Below are positions 28,896 through 37,343 of a DNA stretch of 64,000 bases, piece after piece. The notes below the pieces were generated by a model. It had not been told where the DNA came from and did not search any database. It saw only the letters and a program-made list of their open reading frames with translations. The number at the start of each line of letters is the position of its first letter. Position 1 is the stretch's first letter. This DNA comes from Mesorhizobium sp. LHD-90 (lineage in GTDB: Bacteria; Pseudomonadota; Alphaproteobacteria; Rhizobiales; Rhizobiaceae): NCBI RefSeq assembly GCF_030929505.1, contig NZ_JAVFVV010000005.1:186001-250000 (forward strand), in the 5' to 3' direction. Made by a program: the position numbers and the translations under genes.

Positions 28896-29660
28896 TCATC
28901 CCGTCGCGGCGGGTGCGTAACGGCTGCCGAGCGAATAGCTTCCGTAGGTGAAGGTGTTGACGGTGGCGATCACCGGCCCCGACCAGGTGCGCCGGTGGAG
29001 CAGCAGGCAAGGCTCGCCCGGCCTGATCGCCAGGTGGCGGGCGCTGAAGGCGTCGGCCGGCACGGCGGAGATCACATGCTCGACCTCGGTCAGCGGCGTC
29101 GCCCGCTGCAGGTAGTCATAGGTGGTGATCTCGGAAAAATCCTGCCGGTGATAGTCCGGCGCCAGCGCCGCATTGACGAAACGCTCCTCCAGTTGCACCG
29201 GCACGTCGTTCTCGAAATGCACGACGATCGAATGCGCGACCGGCCGCCGCCGGTCGAATTCGAAGGCGGCGATCAGTTCCGGCTCGGGCTCGGCGATCAG
29301 CTCGAGCAGCATCATTTCGGCGCGGTGGCGGCTGCCCCGCGCGCGGATCTCGCTGGCGATGTTAGCAATCTCGATCAGCGTCGACTGCGGTTTCGGCGGC
29401 GCGACGAAAGTGCCGACCCCCTGGATGCGCAGCAGATGGCCTTCCGAGGTCAGCTCGCGCAGCGCCCGATGCACCGTCATGCGCGACACGCCGAGCGCGC
29501 TCACCAGCTCGTTTTCCGACGGCAGGCGCCGGTCCTTCGCCCATCTGCCGCTGCCGATATTGGCAAGGACAAAATCCTTGACCTTTTCGTAAAGCGGGCT
29601 CGCTGTATCCGGTAGGCCGACCGCCGGCTCGTGCGTGTCAGACTCGTCGCGGTCGGTCAT
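28896..29660 (-). CDS. GntR-family regulator, HutC subfamily
   Basis: A 254-residue regulator. Residues about 24-90 are a GntR winged helix (DRRLPSENELVSALGVSRMT then VHRALRELTSEGHLLRIQG and GTFVAPP), and the rest is a UTRA ligand domain (ELIAAFEFDRRRPVAHSIVV; VQLEERFVNAALAPDYHRQD; LTEVEHVISAVPADAF). It is the last gene of the eight-gene leftward operon and overlaps the dehydrogenase gene by 4 bp, which makes it the natural regulator of this catabolic set. HutC-type sites resembling TTGTATATACAA occur upstream of the ATPase and SDR genes of the same operon. Confidence 0.9.
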   Translation of the reverse strand: MTDRDESDTHEPAVGLPDTASPLYEKVKDFVLANIGSGRWAKDRRLPSENELVSALGVSRMTVHRALRELTSEGHLLRIQGVGTFVAPPKPQSTLIEIANIASEIRARGSRHRAEMMLLELIAEPEPELIAAFEFDRRRPVAHSIVVHFENDVPVQLEERFVNAALAPDYHRQDFSEITTYDYLQRATPLTEVEHVISAVPADAFSARHLAIRPGEPCLLLHRRTWSGPVIATVNTFTYGSYSLGSRYAPAATG

Positions 29661-30685
29661 GGCGAAAACCCTTCACCGACCATGCGGACGATCGTCTTCA
29701 GTCCGGTGCTTTGGCCCGCGAGCAGCCGCCGGTAGGCGGCGGGGATGTCGTCGATGCCGATCTCCTCATCGATCAGCCGCAGAAGCTGCGGCTGGAGCGT
29801 CGGCAGCAGACCGACGGCTTCGGGGAGTTCATCGGCATAGGCATGGCAGCCGGCCAGCGAAATCTCGCGCTCGACCAGCAGGTTGGGGTCGAGGTCAAGA
29901 CGGCCGTGGGCGATGCCGACTAGCCCGAGCGTGCCGCCGCCCGCGAGCAGGTCGATGAGCGCAAGAATCGCCGGCACGCTGCCGGTCGCATCCAGCGCAT
30001 GGCGCGGCGGGCGGTCGCCAAGAACGGCCGCGACCGACGCCTTGTCCAAGCCGACGGCGCTCGCCCCGGTCACGTCGGCGACGCGTTTCGCCCGCGCCTC
30101 GTTGCGGTCCACGACCAGCACCGGTCCGTCATGCAGGTGCGACAGAAGCAGCGCGGCAAACCCGCCGATCGGGCCGCAGCCGGCGATCAGTGCAGGTTCG
30201 TCTTTCGGCATGCTTAGCCGGCGAATGGCATGCAGCGCCACCGCGACAGGCTCAGCCATCGCCGCCACTCGCGGATCGAGCGCGGGGTCGTGGCGGACGA
30301 GCAGCCGTGCTGGCAGGGCCGCCTCCTCGGCGAAACCGCCGTCACAGACCTCGCCGACGAAACCCAGCGTCTCGCAGACATTTTTGCGCCCCGCACGGCA
30401 GTTCGCGCAGGCACCGCACCAGAAGCGCGAATCGGCGACGACATGATCGCCCGGTGAAAATTCCGCCACGCCCTCGCCGACAACCGTGACCACGCCGGCG
30501 AGTTCGTGGCCGGCCGTGCTCGGGCTGCGCGAGATCCACTGACCGGTGCGGAAATTGTGCAGGTCCGAGCCGCAGATGCCTGCCGTGACGACCTTCAGGC
30601 GCACCCAGCCGGGTTCCGGCTCAGCCGGAGACGCAACGTCCTCGACGCGCAGATCGCCGGCCGCGTAAAGCCTCGCCGCCTTCAT
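29657..30685 (-). CDS. Zinc-dependent medium-chain alcohol dehydrogenase (HpsP-like candidate)
   Basis: A 342-residue MDR enzyme. Catalytic zinc ligands are expected in GICGSDLHN (Cys), STAGHELAG (His) and the MAEPVAVALHA glutamate; the structural zinc site is the four-cysteine run CGACANCRAGRKNVC. The Rossmann region has IAGCGPIGGFAALLL. It should oxidise a polyol-type alcohol with NAD(P). With the HisD-family and SDR enzymes of the same operon it matches the HpsP/HpsN/HpsO trio that handles 2,3-dihydroxypropane-1-sulfonate, but other polyols are possible. It starts 4 bp after the HisD-like gene ends. Confidence 0.88.
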   Translation of the reverse strand: MKAARLYAAGDLRVEDVASPAEPEPGWVRLKVVTAGICGSDLHNFRTGQWISRSPSTAGHELAGVVTVVGEGVAEFSPGDHVVADSRFWCGACANCRAGRKNVCETLGFVGEVCDGGFAEEAALPARLLVRHDPALDPRVAAMAEPVAVALHAIRRLSMPKDEPALIAGCGPIGGFAALLLSHLHDGPVLVVDRNEARAKRVADVTGASAVGLDKASVAAVLGDRPPRHALDATGSVPAILALIDLLAGGGTLGLVGIAHGRLDLDPNLLVEREISLAGCHAYADELPEAVGLLPTLQPQLLRLIDEEIGIDDIPAAYRRLLAGQSTGLKTIVRMVGEGFSP

Positions 30686-30688
30686 TGC

Positions 30689-32017
30689 TCACGCACCCTT
30701 GGGGAGATATTTTTCGCGGACCGAGGACACGGCGTGCTCGTGCGAGGAAAAGCCCTCGTAGCGCGCCAGCGTATGCGCCGCTTTTGCGAATTGCGGATAG
30801 GCGGCAGCCGTGACGTAGCCGATCGACGAGCGCTTGACGAAATCGGTCACCGACAACGGCCCGCAGGTACGCGCCCAGCGGCTGGTCGGCAAAACGGCGT
30901 TCGGCCCCAGGCCGAAATTGCCGATCGACACCGGCGTATGCGGACCCATCAGGATCTCCGCCGCCTCGGTGATGTGGCCAAGATGGGTGAAAGGATCGGT
31001 GGAGAGTATCTCCAGATGTTCCGGCGCATAGTCATTGACGAAACGGTAGCTTTCCTCGACCGACGGCGTCAGCACGATGCCGCCATAGGCACCGTTCAGC
31101 ACAGCGGTGGAGAAGGCGACGCGCTGCTCGGTCATGCGTTCCCAATGCTCCGGCAGCGCGGCCACCGCCTCCTCGGCGACCCGGCGGCTGTGGGTGACGA
31201 GATAGGCCGACGAATCCGGCCCATGCTCGGCCTCGATCAGAAGATCCAGCGCCGCCAACCCGCCATGCACGCTGTCGTCGGCGAAGATGACCGCCTCGGA
31301 CGGTCCGGCAGGCAGGCCGGGATCGATGGTCCCGGCGAGCAGCCGCTTGGCCGCCACTACCCACGGGCTGCCGGGACCGACGATCTTGAGGGCCTTCTTC
31401 ACCGTCTCGGTGCCATAGGCGACCGCTGCGACCGCCTGCGCCCCGCCCACCTTGTAGACGGTCTCGACACCGGCGAGGCGCGCCGCGACGAGCGTCGCCG
31501 CGTCGACCGAGCCGTCCGGCGCCGGGGGCGTGACGATGGCAAGCTCGGGCACGCCGGCCACCACGGCCGGAACCGCGGTCATCATCGTCACCGACGGGAA
31601 GGCGCCCTTGCCGCGCGGCACGTAGAGCGCGACGGAGCGGATGGGCGAAAAGCGGTCGCCGGCATAGGCGCCAGGCCGCATCTCCTTCAGCCACATCGCC
31701 TCGGGTTTCTGCTCCTCGTGGAAATGCCGGATGTTGTCGATGCCGAAGCGGATCGCCTCCTGAACCTCCTCCTCGACCAGCGTGAAGGCGCGGTCGAACT
31801 CGGCTTCCGTGACCTTCAGCGCCCCGGGTTTCACGTCGGCCTTGTCGAGATCGCGGGCAAAGCGCAGCAGTGCCGCGTCGCCTTCCGCGCGCACCGCCTC
31901 GATGATCGGCTTCACCTTCTCGATGAAGCCGGAGAGATCGGTCTCCGAACGCTTGAGCAGCGCCTCGCGCTGGTCGGGGCCGAGCTTGGCGAGTTCATGA
32001 AAAGAGACGTTCGGCAT
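30689..32017 (-). CDS. HisD-family dehydrogenase, non-canonical (HpsN-like candidate)
   Basis: A 442-residue relative of histidinol dehydrogenase. Family features are LYVPRGKGAFPSVTMMTAVP, VGGAQAVAAVAYGTETV, LPAGPSEAVIFADD and the catalytic Glu-His pair E333-H334 in APEHLEI. Compared with E. coli HisD, zinc ligand Gln259 is replaced by E262, Asp360 by N367, and catalytic His367 by A374, while the zinc ligands equivalent to His262 and His419 are kept (H265, H426). This speaks against a role in histidine synthesis. The context fits HpsN, which oxidises (R)-2,3-dihydroxypropane-1-sulfonate to sulfolactate. The ATG at 32017 has GGAAGGA seven bases ahead. Confidence 0.85.
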   Translation of the reverse strand: MPNVSFHELAKLGPDQREALLKRSETDLSGFIEKVKPIIEAVRAEGDAALLRFARDLDKADVKPGALKVTEAEFDRAFTLVEEEVQEAIRFGIDNIRHFHEEQKPEAMWLKEMRPGAYAGDRFSPIRSVALYVPRGKGAFPSVTMMTAVPAVVAGVPELAIVTPPAPDGSVDAATLVAARLAGVETVYKVGGAQAVAAVAYGTETVKKALKIVGPGSPWVVAAKRLLAGTIDPGLPAGPSEAVIFADDSVHGGLAALDLLIEAEHGPDSSAYLVTHSRRVAEEAVAALPEHWERMTEQRVAFSTAVLNGAYGGIVLTPSVEESYRFVNDYAPEHLEILSTDPFTHLGHITEAAEILMGPHTPVSIGNFGLGPNAVLPTSRWARTCGPLSVTDFVKRSSIGYVTAAAYPQFAKAAHTLARYEGFSSHEHAVSSVREKYLPKGA

Positions 32018-32052
32018 GGCAGTTCCTTCCCGGCCCTGCGGCCGGCTTCTGG

Positions 32053-32853
32053 TCATTTCGACTTGAGGAAAATCTCGAGCCCGACCAGCCGGTCAAGCAG
32101 GACGATGGCGAGCCCGGAGCAGGCGATGAACACCACCGAGATGGCGGCGAGGTCGGGCGTGATGATGGAGCGGATCGAATTGTAGATCTGCACCGGCAGG
32201 GTCACGATGCGGGCATCGGTGAGCAACAGGCTGACCAAAAACTCGTTCAGCGCCAAGATGAACATCAGCAGCGAACCGGTGATGACGCCGGGCATCACCG
32301 CCGGCAGCGTGACGAAAAAGAACACCTGCAGCGGCGGCGCGCCGCAATTCGCCGCCGCGAGTTCTAGGTCGGGATCGAGGCCGGCGGCACTTGCCGTCAC
32401 CGCCCAGATCATGAAGGGCAGATTGATGACGCAGACGGCGACGCCGACCGGCCAGAGCTGGCCGAGAATGCCAGCCTGACCGAAGATAAGCATCAGGCCG
32501 ATGCCGGAGCCGATCAGCGGGATGGTGAAGGGCAGGAGCAGATAGGTCTGGATCGTCCGCTCGAAGCGCACCGCATACTTGGCGAGCGCAATGCCGGCCA
32601 GCGTGCCCGCCGGAATGGCCACCACGGTGCAGACGGCCGCCACCCATAGCGTGCGTAGGAAAGCGTTGCGCAGGTCGCTCGCCTGCGAGATCGCCGCATA
32701 CCATTTCAGCGACAACCCGTCGGGCGGGAAAGTGATGATATTGCCGGCGGTGAAGGAGGCGCCGAGCACCACGATCGTCGGCGCCGACAGTGTGACGATC
32801 GCCACCAGCACGAACGCCCACAACACCAGTTTTTTGGACAGCGGCTCCCTCAT
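32053..32853 (-). CDS. Polyamine-type ABC transporter permease (PotC type)
   Basis: A 266-residue inner-membrane permease with about six membrane segments. It begins MREPLSKKLVLWAFVLVAIV, contains PPDGLSLKWYAAISQASDLR and the EAA loop LELAAANCGAPPLQVFFFVT that docks onto the ATPase. The ATG overlaps the stop of the PotB-type gene by 4 bp. An upstream extension of the frame to 33144 overlaps that gene and is not used. It belongs to the spermidine/putrescine/iron(III) family of importers, which also includes importers of sulfonates and phosphonates. Confidence 0.9.
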   Translation of the reverse strand: MREPLSKKLVLWAFVLVAIVTLSAPTIVVLGASFTAGNIITFPPDGLSLKWYAAISQASDLRNAFLRTLWVAAVCTVVAIPAGTLAGIALAKYAVRFERTIQTYLLLPFTIPLIGSGIGLMLIFGQAGILGQLWPVGVAVCVINLPFMIWAVTASAAGLDPDLELAAANCGAPPLQVFFFVTLPAVMPGVITGSLLMFILALNEFLVSLLLTDARIVTLPVQIYNSIRSIITPDLAAISVVFIACSGLAIVLLDRLVGLEIFLKSK

Positions 32854-33791
32854 TTGCGCTTCCTCGACACGGCGAGCGTGCCAGCGCCGAACAGCGAGAA
32901 GACGAGGCCGACGACGATCGACCCCAGCGCCACCAGCATCAGCGCCAGCGTCGCTCCCAACCCCTGGTCGGAGGTGCGGAAGAACTGGTCGTAGATGGCA
33001 TTGGCGATGAAGTCCTGCGAGCCACCGCCGAGGATGGCCGGCACGGCGAAATCGGTGAGCGACAGCGTCATCACCACGACGCCGGCGCCAATAAAACCCG
33101 GCCGGCAGAGCGGCAGCACGACATGGCGGAAGCTGCGCACCCAATTGGCGCCGAGCGAGCCGGCGGCCGCTTCCAGTTCCTCGGGGATCGCCGTCAACGC
33201 CGGCGCCAGCATCAGCACCGCGAAGGGCAGCATGTACTGCACCAGGCCGAACAGCACGGCGGGATAGTTGTAGATCAGCCGCATCGGCGGAATGCCGACC
33301 AGGCCGAGCGCCTCGTTCACCATGCCCTGGTTGCCCAGAATGATCAGCCAGCCATAGGCACGCACAACCTGGCCGATGAAGAAAGGCAGGAACAGCGCGA
33401 TGAGCAGGATTTTGCGCAGCGCCGACGAGCGCGTCCGCACCATCAGATAGGCGTATGGAAAGGCAAAGATCAGCGTGACCGCAGTCACAATCACGGCGGC
33501 CAACAGGCTGCGCCAGGCGACGACCGCGAATAACGGCTCGGTAACGGCGCGCCGGTAGTTCGCCAGCGAATAATTTTCCGAAAGCAGGAAGGTGTTGGTG
33601 TCGAGCGTTCGCAGGCTGGAATCGGCCATCTGCAACAGCCCGAGCACGAGCAGGCCGACCAGCAGGATCGCAGGCGCCAGCATCAGATAGGGCGTGGCGC
33701 GCGCCATCGAGCGCGGCCAGATTGCCGCCGCAACGCCTTCCAGCACATCCATGATGCGCCAGGTCAGGGGATAGGCTGTGCGTGATGTCAC
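32850..33791 (-). CDS. Polyamine-type ABC transporter permease (PotB type)
   Basis: A 313-residue permease with a cytoplasmic N-terminus and about six or seven membrane segments, starting with PYLMLAPAILLVGLLVLGLL. It has the EAA loop LEAAAGSLGANWVRSFRHVV in the second half. It is coupled to the PotC-type gene by a 4-bp overlap. It is separated from the binding-protein gene upstream by a 218-bp palindromic intergenic element, the usual place for a drop in expression between binding protein and permeases. Confidence 0.9.
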   Translation of the reverse strand: MTSRTAYPLTWRIMDVLEGVAAAIWPRSMARATPYLMLAPAILLVGLLVLGLLQMADSSLRTLDTNTFLLSENYSLANYRRAVTEPLFAVVAWRSLLAAVIVTAVTLIFAFPYAYLMVRTRSSALRKILLIALFLPFFIGQVVRAYGWLIILGNQGMVNEALGLVGIPPMRLIYNYPAVLFGLVQYMLPFAVLMLAPALTAIPEELEAAAGSLGANWVRSFRHVVLPLCRPGFIGAGVVVMTLSLTDFAVPAILGGGSQDFIANAIYDQFFRTSDQGLGATLALMLVALGSIVVGLVFSLFGAGTLAVSRKRK

Positions 33792-33836
33792 CGTTGCATA
33801 CCTAGTTCATGGACGTGCCGGCGGAGCGGCCGGCCA

Positions 33837-33999
33837 ACCCTCCCCCTTGAGGGGAGGGTCGCGGAGAAAACCGAGCGGAACGCGAGGTTTTTGAAGCGGG
33901 GTGGGGTCGCCGACGAAGTGCTCCAACCTGAAGCGACCCCAACCGCTCAACTCCACTTCGTCCCGTTAGCTCGCCGACCCTCCTCTCAAGGGGGAGGGT
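33837..33999. repeat. Palindromic intergenic repeat (RIME-like), nested inverted repeats
   Basis: Outer arms of 25 bp (33837-33861 and 33975-33999) are inverted copies differing at one base; each arm is itself nearly palindromic (CCCTCCCCCTTGAGGGGAGGG). Inside is a second inverted pair, GGGGTCGC and GCGACCCC, around 33901-33942. The transcript of either strand would fold into a large hairpin. It lies directly 3' of the binding-protein gene and before the permease genes. Such GC-rich mosaics are common in rhizobial intergenic DNA. Confidence 0.75.
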
Positions 34000-34009
34000 C
34001 AAGTTGACA

Positions 34010-35110
34010 TTACCCCTGCATGATCGCCTTGAACTTTCCGAACCACTCGCTCTCGTTCTCCACCTGCACCTTGGACGAGATGCGGATGAGGTGTTTGAAA
34101 TCCTCTTCCGTGGTCGGATAGGACGGGTCGCCGATGAGATCGGCCGGCGGCGTCAGGCCGGGCACGACGCCCGGCAGGCCGAGACCGTCGAGCCAGACCT
34201 GCTGCGCCTCCTTGGTCAGCGCGAAATTGATGTATTGCTTTGCCCAGTAGAGCTCGTTCTCCGGCAGGCCCTTCGGGATCCACAAGCCGTCGGTGTCGAA
34301 CTTGCAGCCTTCCTCCGGCACCACCCACTTGATGTCGATGCCGTTCTTCCTGGCTTCGCGGGCATTGGTGGAGATGGTGCAGGCGGCGTCGATTTCGCCG
34401 TTCTGGAACCAGGTGGTGAAGTCCGGATCCTCGCCAAGCAGCGGCTTCTGCTCCTTCATCTTGGCGATGAAATCCCAGGCCGGCTGCATGTTGGCCGGAA
34501 TGTCCTCGAGCTTGCCCCCGCCGGCCACCTGCGCCGGGAAGTGGAAACCGATGCCGTCATTGTAGAAGGCAACCCGGCCCTTGTATTTCGGATCGAGCAG
34601 GTCCTTCCACGATTTCGGCGCGCCATCCGGGAAAGCGGCCGGGCGATAGGCGAGCACGTAGACATAACCATAGGTGTTGACGATCGGAAAACCGTCAAGC
34701 CCGACCGGCTTTGCCAGGTCGGTGACGTTCTTCAGGTTCGGCAGGTCGGAAAGGTCTTCCGTCACGCCGCGCAGCGCCGATTTCGTCGCGTTGGTGGTCG
34801 TGTCCCAGTTGATGTGGATCGGCGGCACACGCTTCTGCGCCACGGCCGCCCAGACTTTCGGCTGGATCTCGTTGTCCTCGGTGAGGTCGTGGCGCACCGC
34901 AACGCCGGTCGCCTTGGTGAACGGGTCGGACACGCCTGCCTTCAGGCTGTCGACCCAGCTTCCGCCCCAGGCGCGCACGATGATCTCCGCCGGCTTTGCC
35001 GGCTCCTGTGCAAAGGCGCCGCGCAGGCCGAGCGCCGAAGCGCCTCCGAGCGCTACCGCGCCCTGCAGGAGCAGGCGGCGGTTGATATAAGGCATGGACA
35101 GTTCTTTCAT
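34010..35110 (-). CDS. Periplasmic solute-binding protein of a polyamine-type ABC importer
   Basis: A 366-residue binding protein. The N-terminus carries a Tat-like signal (NRRLLLQGAVALGGASALGL ending in AFAQ, cleavage near residue 35). The mature part has IIVRAWGGSWVDSLKAGVSD, typical of the PotD/F and iron-binding family, and GYVYVLAYRPAAFPDGAPKS with WKDLLDPKYKGRVAFYND. AGAGGAGA precedes the ATG. It captures the substrate in the periplasm for the PotA/B/C-type components encoded around it. The ligand is unknown; the operon's dehydrogenases suggest a hydroxylated small molecule, possibly a sulfonate. Confidence 0.92.
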   Translation of the reverse strand: MKELSMPYINRRLLLQGAVALGGASALGLRGAFAQEPAKPAEIIVRAWGGSWVDSLKAGVSDPFTKATGVAVRHDLTEDNEIQPKVWAAVAQKRVPPIHINWDTTTNATKSALRGVTEDLSDLPNLKNVTDLAKPVGLDGFPIVNTYGYVYVLAYRPAAFPDGAPKSWKDLLDPKYKGRVAFYNDGIGFHFPAQVAGGGKLEDIPANMQPAWDFIAKMKEQKPLLGEDPDFTTWFQNGEIDAACTISTNAREARKNGIDIKWVVPEEGCKFDTDGLWIPKGLPENELYWAKQYINFALTKEAQQVWLDGLGLPGVVPGLTPPADLIGDPSYPTTEEDFKHLIRISSKVQVENESEWFGKFKAIMQG

Positions 35111-35130
35111 TGTCGTTCTCCTCTGGTTGA

Positions 35131-36270
35131 CTATTGACGGAACACCAGCACGTCGCGGGCATTCCAGCCGAGAAACACCTGCGAACCGATGTCGTGCTGG
35201 GAATGGCCTTCGGGATCGTGGTCGAACACCCTGATCACGGCATCGCCAAGCGAAGGCACCAAAACCTCGTAGACGACGCGCTCGCCTTCGAAGATCGCGT
35301 CTGCGACGGTGCCTGTCAGGACAGTGCCCAGTTCGCTCAGGCGCGCCGAATCGCCGGCGATGCGGATCTGCTCGGCGCGGATTGCTCCCGACACCGTCTC
35401 GCCGACTTCTGGCGAAGCCTGGACATCACCGGCCGTACCATCGATCTCCATCTCACCGTGGACAAAGGACACCTTGCCGTTGGCCATGGTCTTTACCGAT
35501 CCGGTGAGGAAATTCGTCACCCCGATGAAATTGGCGACAAAGGCGTTGTGCGGCTGGCGATAGGTCTTGGCCGGGCGGGCGATCTGCTGGATTTCGCCCT
35601 TGTCCATGACGATGATCTCGTCGGACACGACGAGCGCCTCGCGCTGATCATGGGTCACGTTGATGGTCGTGACGCCGAGTTCGCGCTGGATGCGGCGGAA
35701 TTCGAGCTGCATTTCCTCGCGCAGCTTGCGGTCGAGCGCGGCCAGCGGTTCGTCGAGCAGCAAAAGATCCGGCTCGAACACCAGCGCCCGGGCGATTGCC
35801 ACCCGCTGCTGCTGGCCGCCGGAGAGTTCGTGGATGCGCCGGCCGCCATAACCGCCGAGTTTTACCAGTTCGAGATAACGCTCGACCTTTTCGGGGATCG
35901 TGCGGGCGTCGCGCCGCCGCATTTTTAAGGGAAATGCGACGTTCTCGGCGGCTGTCATGTGCGGGAACAGCGCTAGGCGCTGGAACACCATGCCGATCGA
36001 GCGCCGATGCGGCGGCACAGCGCTGACCGCCTCGCCATTGATGAAGATCTCGCCGGAGGTCGGCGTCTGGAAGCCGGCGATCATCCGCAGCAGCGTTGTC
36101 TTGCCGGAGCCGGATGGGCCGAGGATGGTCAAAAACTTGCCCTTCGGCAGATCGAAGGACGCGTCCTTCACCGCATGGACTCCGTCGAAATCCATGCCGA
36201 CATTCCGCACCGCGACTGCGACCGGTTCCGCGGCTTTGTCTGCCGCCGTCGCCCGGATCGCCTGCTGCAT
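35131..36270 (-). CDS. Polyamine-type ABC transporter ATP-binding protein (PotA type)
   Basis: A 379-residue ATPase. Walker A is LGPSGSGKTTLLRMIAG, the signature is ELSGGQQQRVAIARALVFEP, and Walker B is LLLLDEPLAALD, followed by a switch His in NVTHDQREALVVSD. The C-terminal ~110 residues form a TOBE_2 regulatory domain (ISGAIRAEQIRI-type text, here SGAIRAEQIRIAGDSARL). The ATG at 36270 is preferred; it follows a GGGGGTGG purine run. An in-frame GTG at 36276 is the alternative. The gene has its own HutC-like operator 40 bp upstream, so it may start a second transcript within the operon. Confidence 0.93.
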   Translation of the reverse strand: MQQAIRATAADKAAEPVAVAVRNVGMDFDGVHAVKDASFDLPKGKFLTILGPSGSGKTTLLRMIAGFQTPTSGEIFINGEAVSAVPPHRRSIGMVFQRLALFPHMTAAENVAFPLKMRRRDARTIPEKVERYLELVKLGGYGGRRIHELSGGQQQRVAIARALVFEPDLLLLDEPLAALDRKLREEMQLEFRRIQRELGVTTINVTHDQREALVVSDEIIVMDKGEIQQIARPAKTYRQPHNAFVANFIGVTNFLTGSVKTMANGKVSFVHGEMEIDGTAGDVQASPEVGETVSGAIRAEQIRIAGDSARLSELGTVLTGTVADAIFEGERVVYEVLVPSLGDAVIRVFDHDPEGHSQHDIGSQVFLGWNARDVLVFRQ

Positions 36271-36310
36271 ACCCACCCCCTTGAGGATCTGCCGCGCGGG
36301 CAGCCGTTAA

Positions 36311-36324
36311 CTCGTATATACAAC
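36311..36324. promoter_or_regulatory. Candidate HutC/GntR operator upstream of the PotA-type gene
   Basis: CTCGTATATACAAC contains the perfect 8-bp palindrome GTATATAC and resembles the HutC-subfamily site CTTGTATATACAAG. It lies about 40 bp upstream of the ATPase start. The likely binder is the GntR/HutC regulator encoded at 28896-29660. Confidence 0.5.
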
Positions 36325-36398
36325 CCCATACAAGCTGGAATCCGCCGGGGAAACAAGGGTTTTCCGCTTCGAACGCTGGATCAATAGATCCGCGGCGA

Positions 36399-37166
36399 TC
36401 AGATGGATGCCAGATAGCCGCCGTCGATCGGAATGCAGTGTCCGGTCACGTAGGACGACGCATCGCTCGCCAGGAAAACCACCGTTCCGCCGATGTCTTG
36501 CATGGTCCCGAAGCGCTTTTGCGGGATCTTTTCGAGCATCGCCTGCTGCCAGCCCGCATCCCGGTAAAAAACGTCGGTCATCGCGGTATGGAAATAGCCG
36601 GGAGCGATGGCGTTGACGCGGATGCCGAGCGGCGCCCATTCGGTGGCGAGCGCCCGGGTCATGCCCAAAAGCCCGGTTTTCGAGGAGCCGTAGGCTACCG
36701 CGGTCGGGATGCCGACATAGGAGGTCAGCGAGCAGAGGTTGACGATCGCGCCGCCATTGCCACCGGCCGCCATGATTTTCGCGGCCGCCTGGGCGGCAAA
36801 GAAGGCGCCTTTCAGGTTGGTTTCGACAATCCGGTCCCACAAGGCTTCATCGACCTCGAGCGACGGGCGGACTTCTTCGTAGCCGGCATTGTTGACCAGG
36901 ATGTCGAGCCCGCCAAGCGCTTTCGCTGCCTCGGCGATCGCCGCGGCGGAGGCAGAAACGTCGCTGACATCCTGAGCCTGGACCACGCATCGGCGGCCAA
37001 GTGCCTCGATCTTACCCTTTGTTTCCGTTAGCGAATCCAGGCTTCGCGCCGAAATCGCGACATCGGCGCCAGCCGCCGCCAGCGCCTCGGCGATGGCTTG
37101 GCCGATGCCGCGGCTGGCGCCGGTCACAAAGGCCTTGCGGCCGCTGAGGTCGAAAAGATTGGTCAT
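36399..37166 (-). CDS. Short-chain dehydrogenase/reductase (HpsO-like candidate)
   Basis: A 255-residue classical SDR. Cofactor motif TGASRGIGQAIAEAL lies at residues 15-29, NNAG at about 90, the catalytic Ser in SLTSYVG and the YGSSK pair (Tyr-x-x-x-Lys) near 159-163. C-terminal VTGHCIPIDGGYLASI is typical. It is the first gene of the leftward operon, with a HutC-like site about 65 bp ahead. In the known dihydroxypropanesulfonate pathway an SDR-type HpsO and an MDR-type HpsP interconvert substrate enantiomers before HpsN acts; this enzyme could play the HpsO part, but the assignment is by context. Confidence 0.88.
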   Translation of the reverse strand: MTNLFDLSGRKAFVTGASRGIGQAIAEALAAAGADVAISARSLDSLTETKGKIEALGRRCVVQAQDVSDVSASAAAIAEAAKALGGLDILVNNAGYEEVRPSLEVDEALWDRIVETNLKGAFFAAQAAAKIMAAGGNGGAIVNLCSLTSYVGIPTAVAYGSSKTGLLGMTRALATEWAPLGIRVNAIAPGYFHTAMTDVFYRDAGWQQAMLEKIPQKRFGTMQDIGGTVVFLASDASSYVTGHCIPIDGGYLASI

Positions 37167-37230
37167 GCCGATACCCGGAAAAGCGGATGGATTTTTGCCT
37201 GCTCCGCCAGCGGAACATATAAAACGGCTG

Positions 37231-37244
37231 CTTGTCTATACATC
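37231..37244. promoter_or_regulatory. Candidate HutC/GntR operator upstream of the SDR gene
   Basis: CTTGTCTATACATC differs little from the HutC-type CTTGTATATACAAG. It lies between the divergent SDR and cysQ-like genes, about 65 bp from the SDR start, next to an AT-rich ACATATAAAA stretch. It shares its core with the site at 36311-36324. Confidence 0.5.
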
Positions 37245-37343
37245 TTCACGGCCGGAGAATTTCGTCTAATGCCTTGATCGGTCTGGATTTTGCCGCATCG
37301 GTACGCTAGGCGGGCCTGAACAATTTTCATGTAAAGCAAGCCA

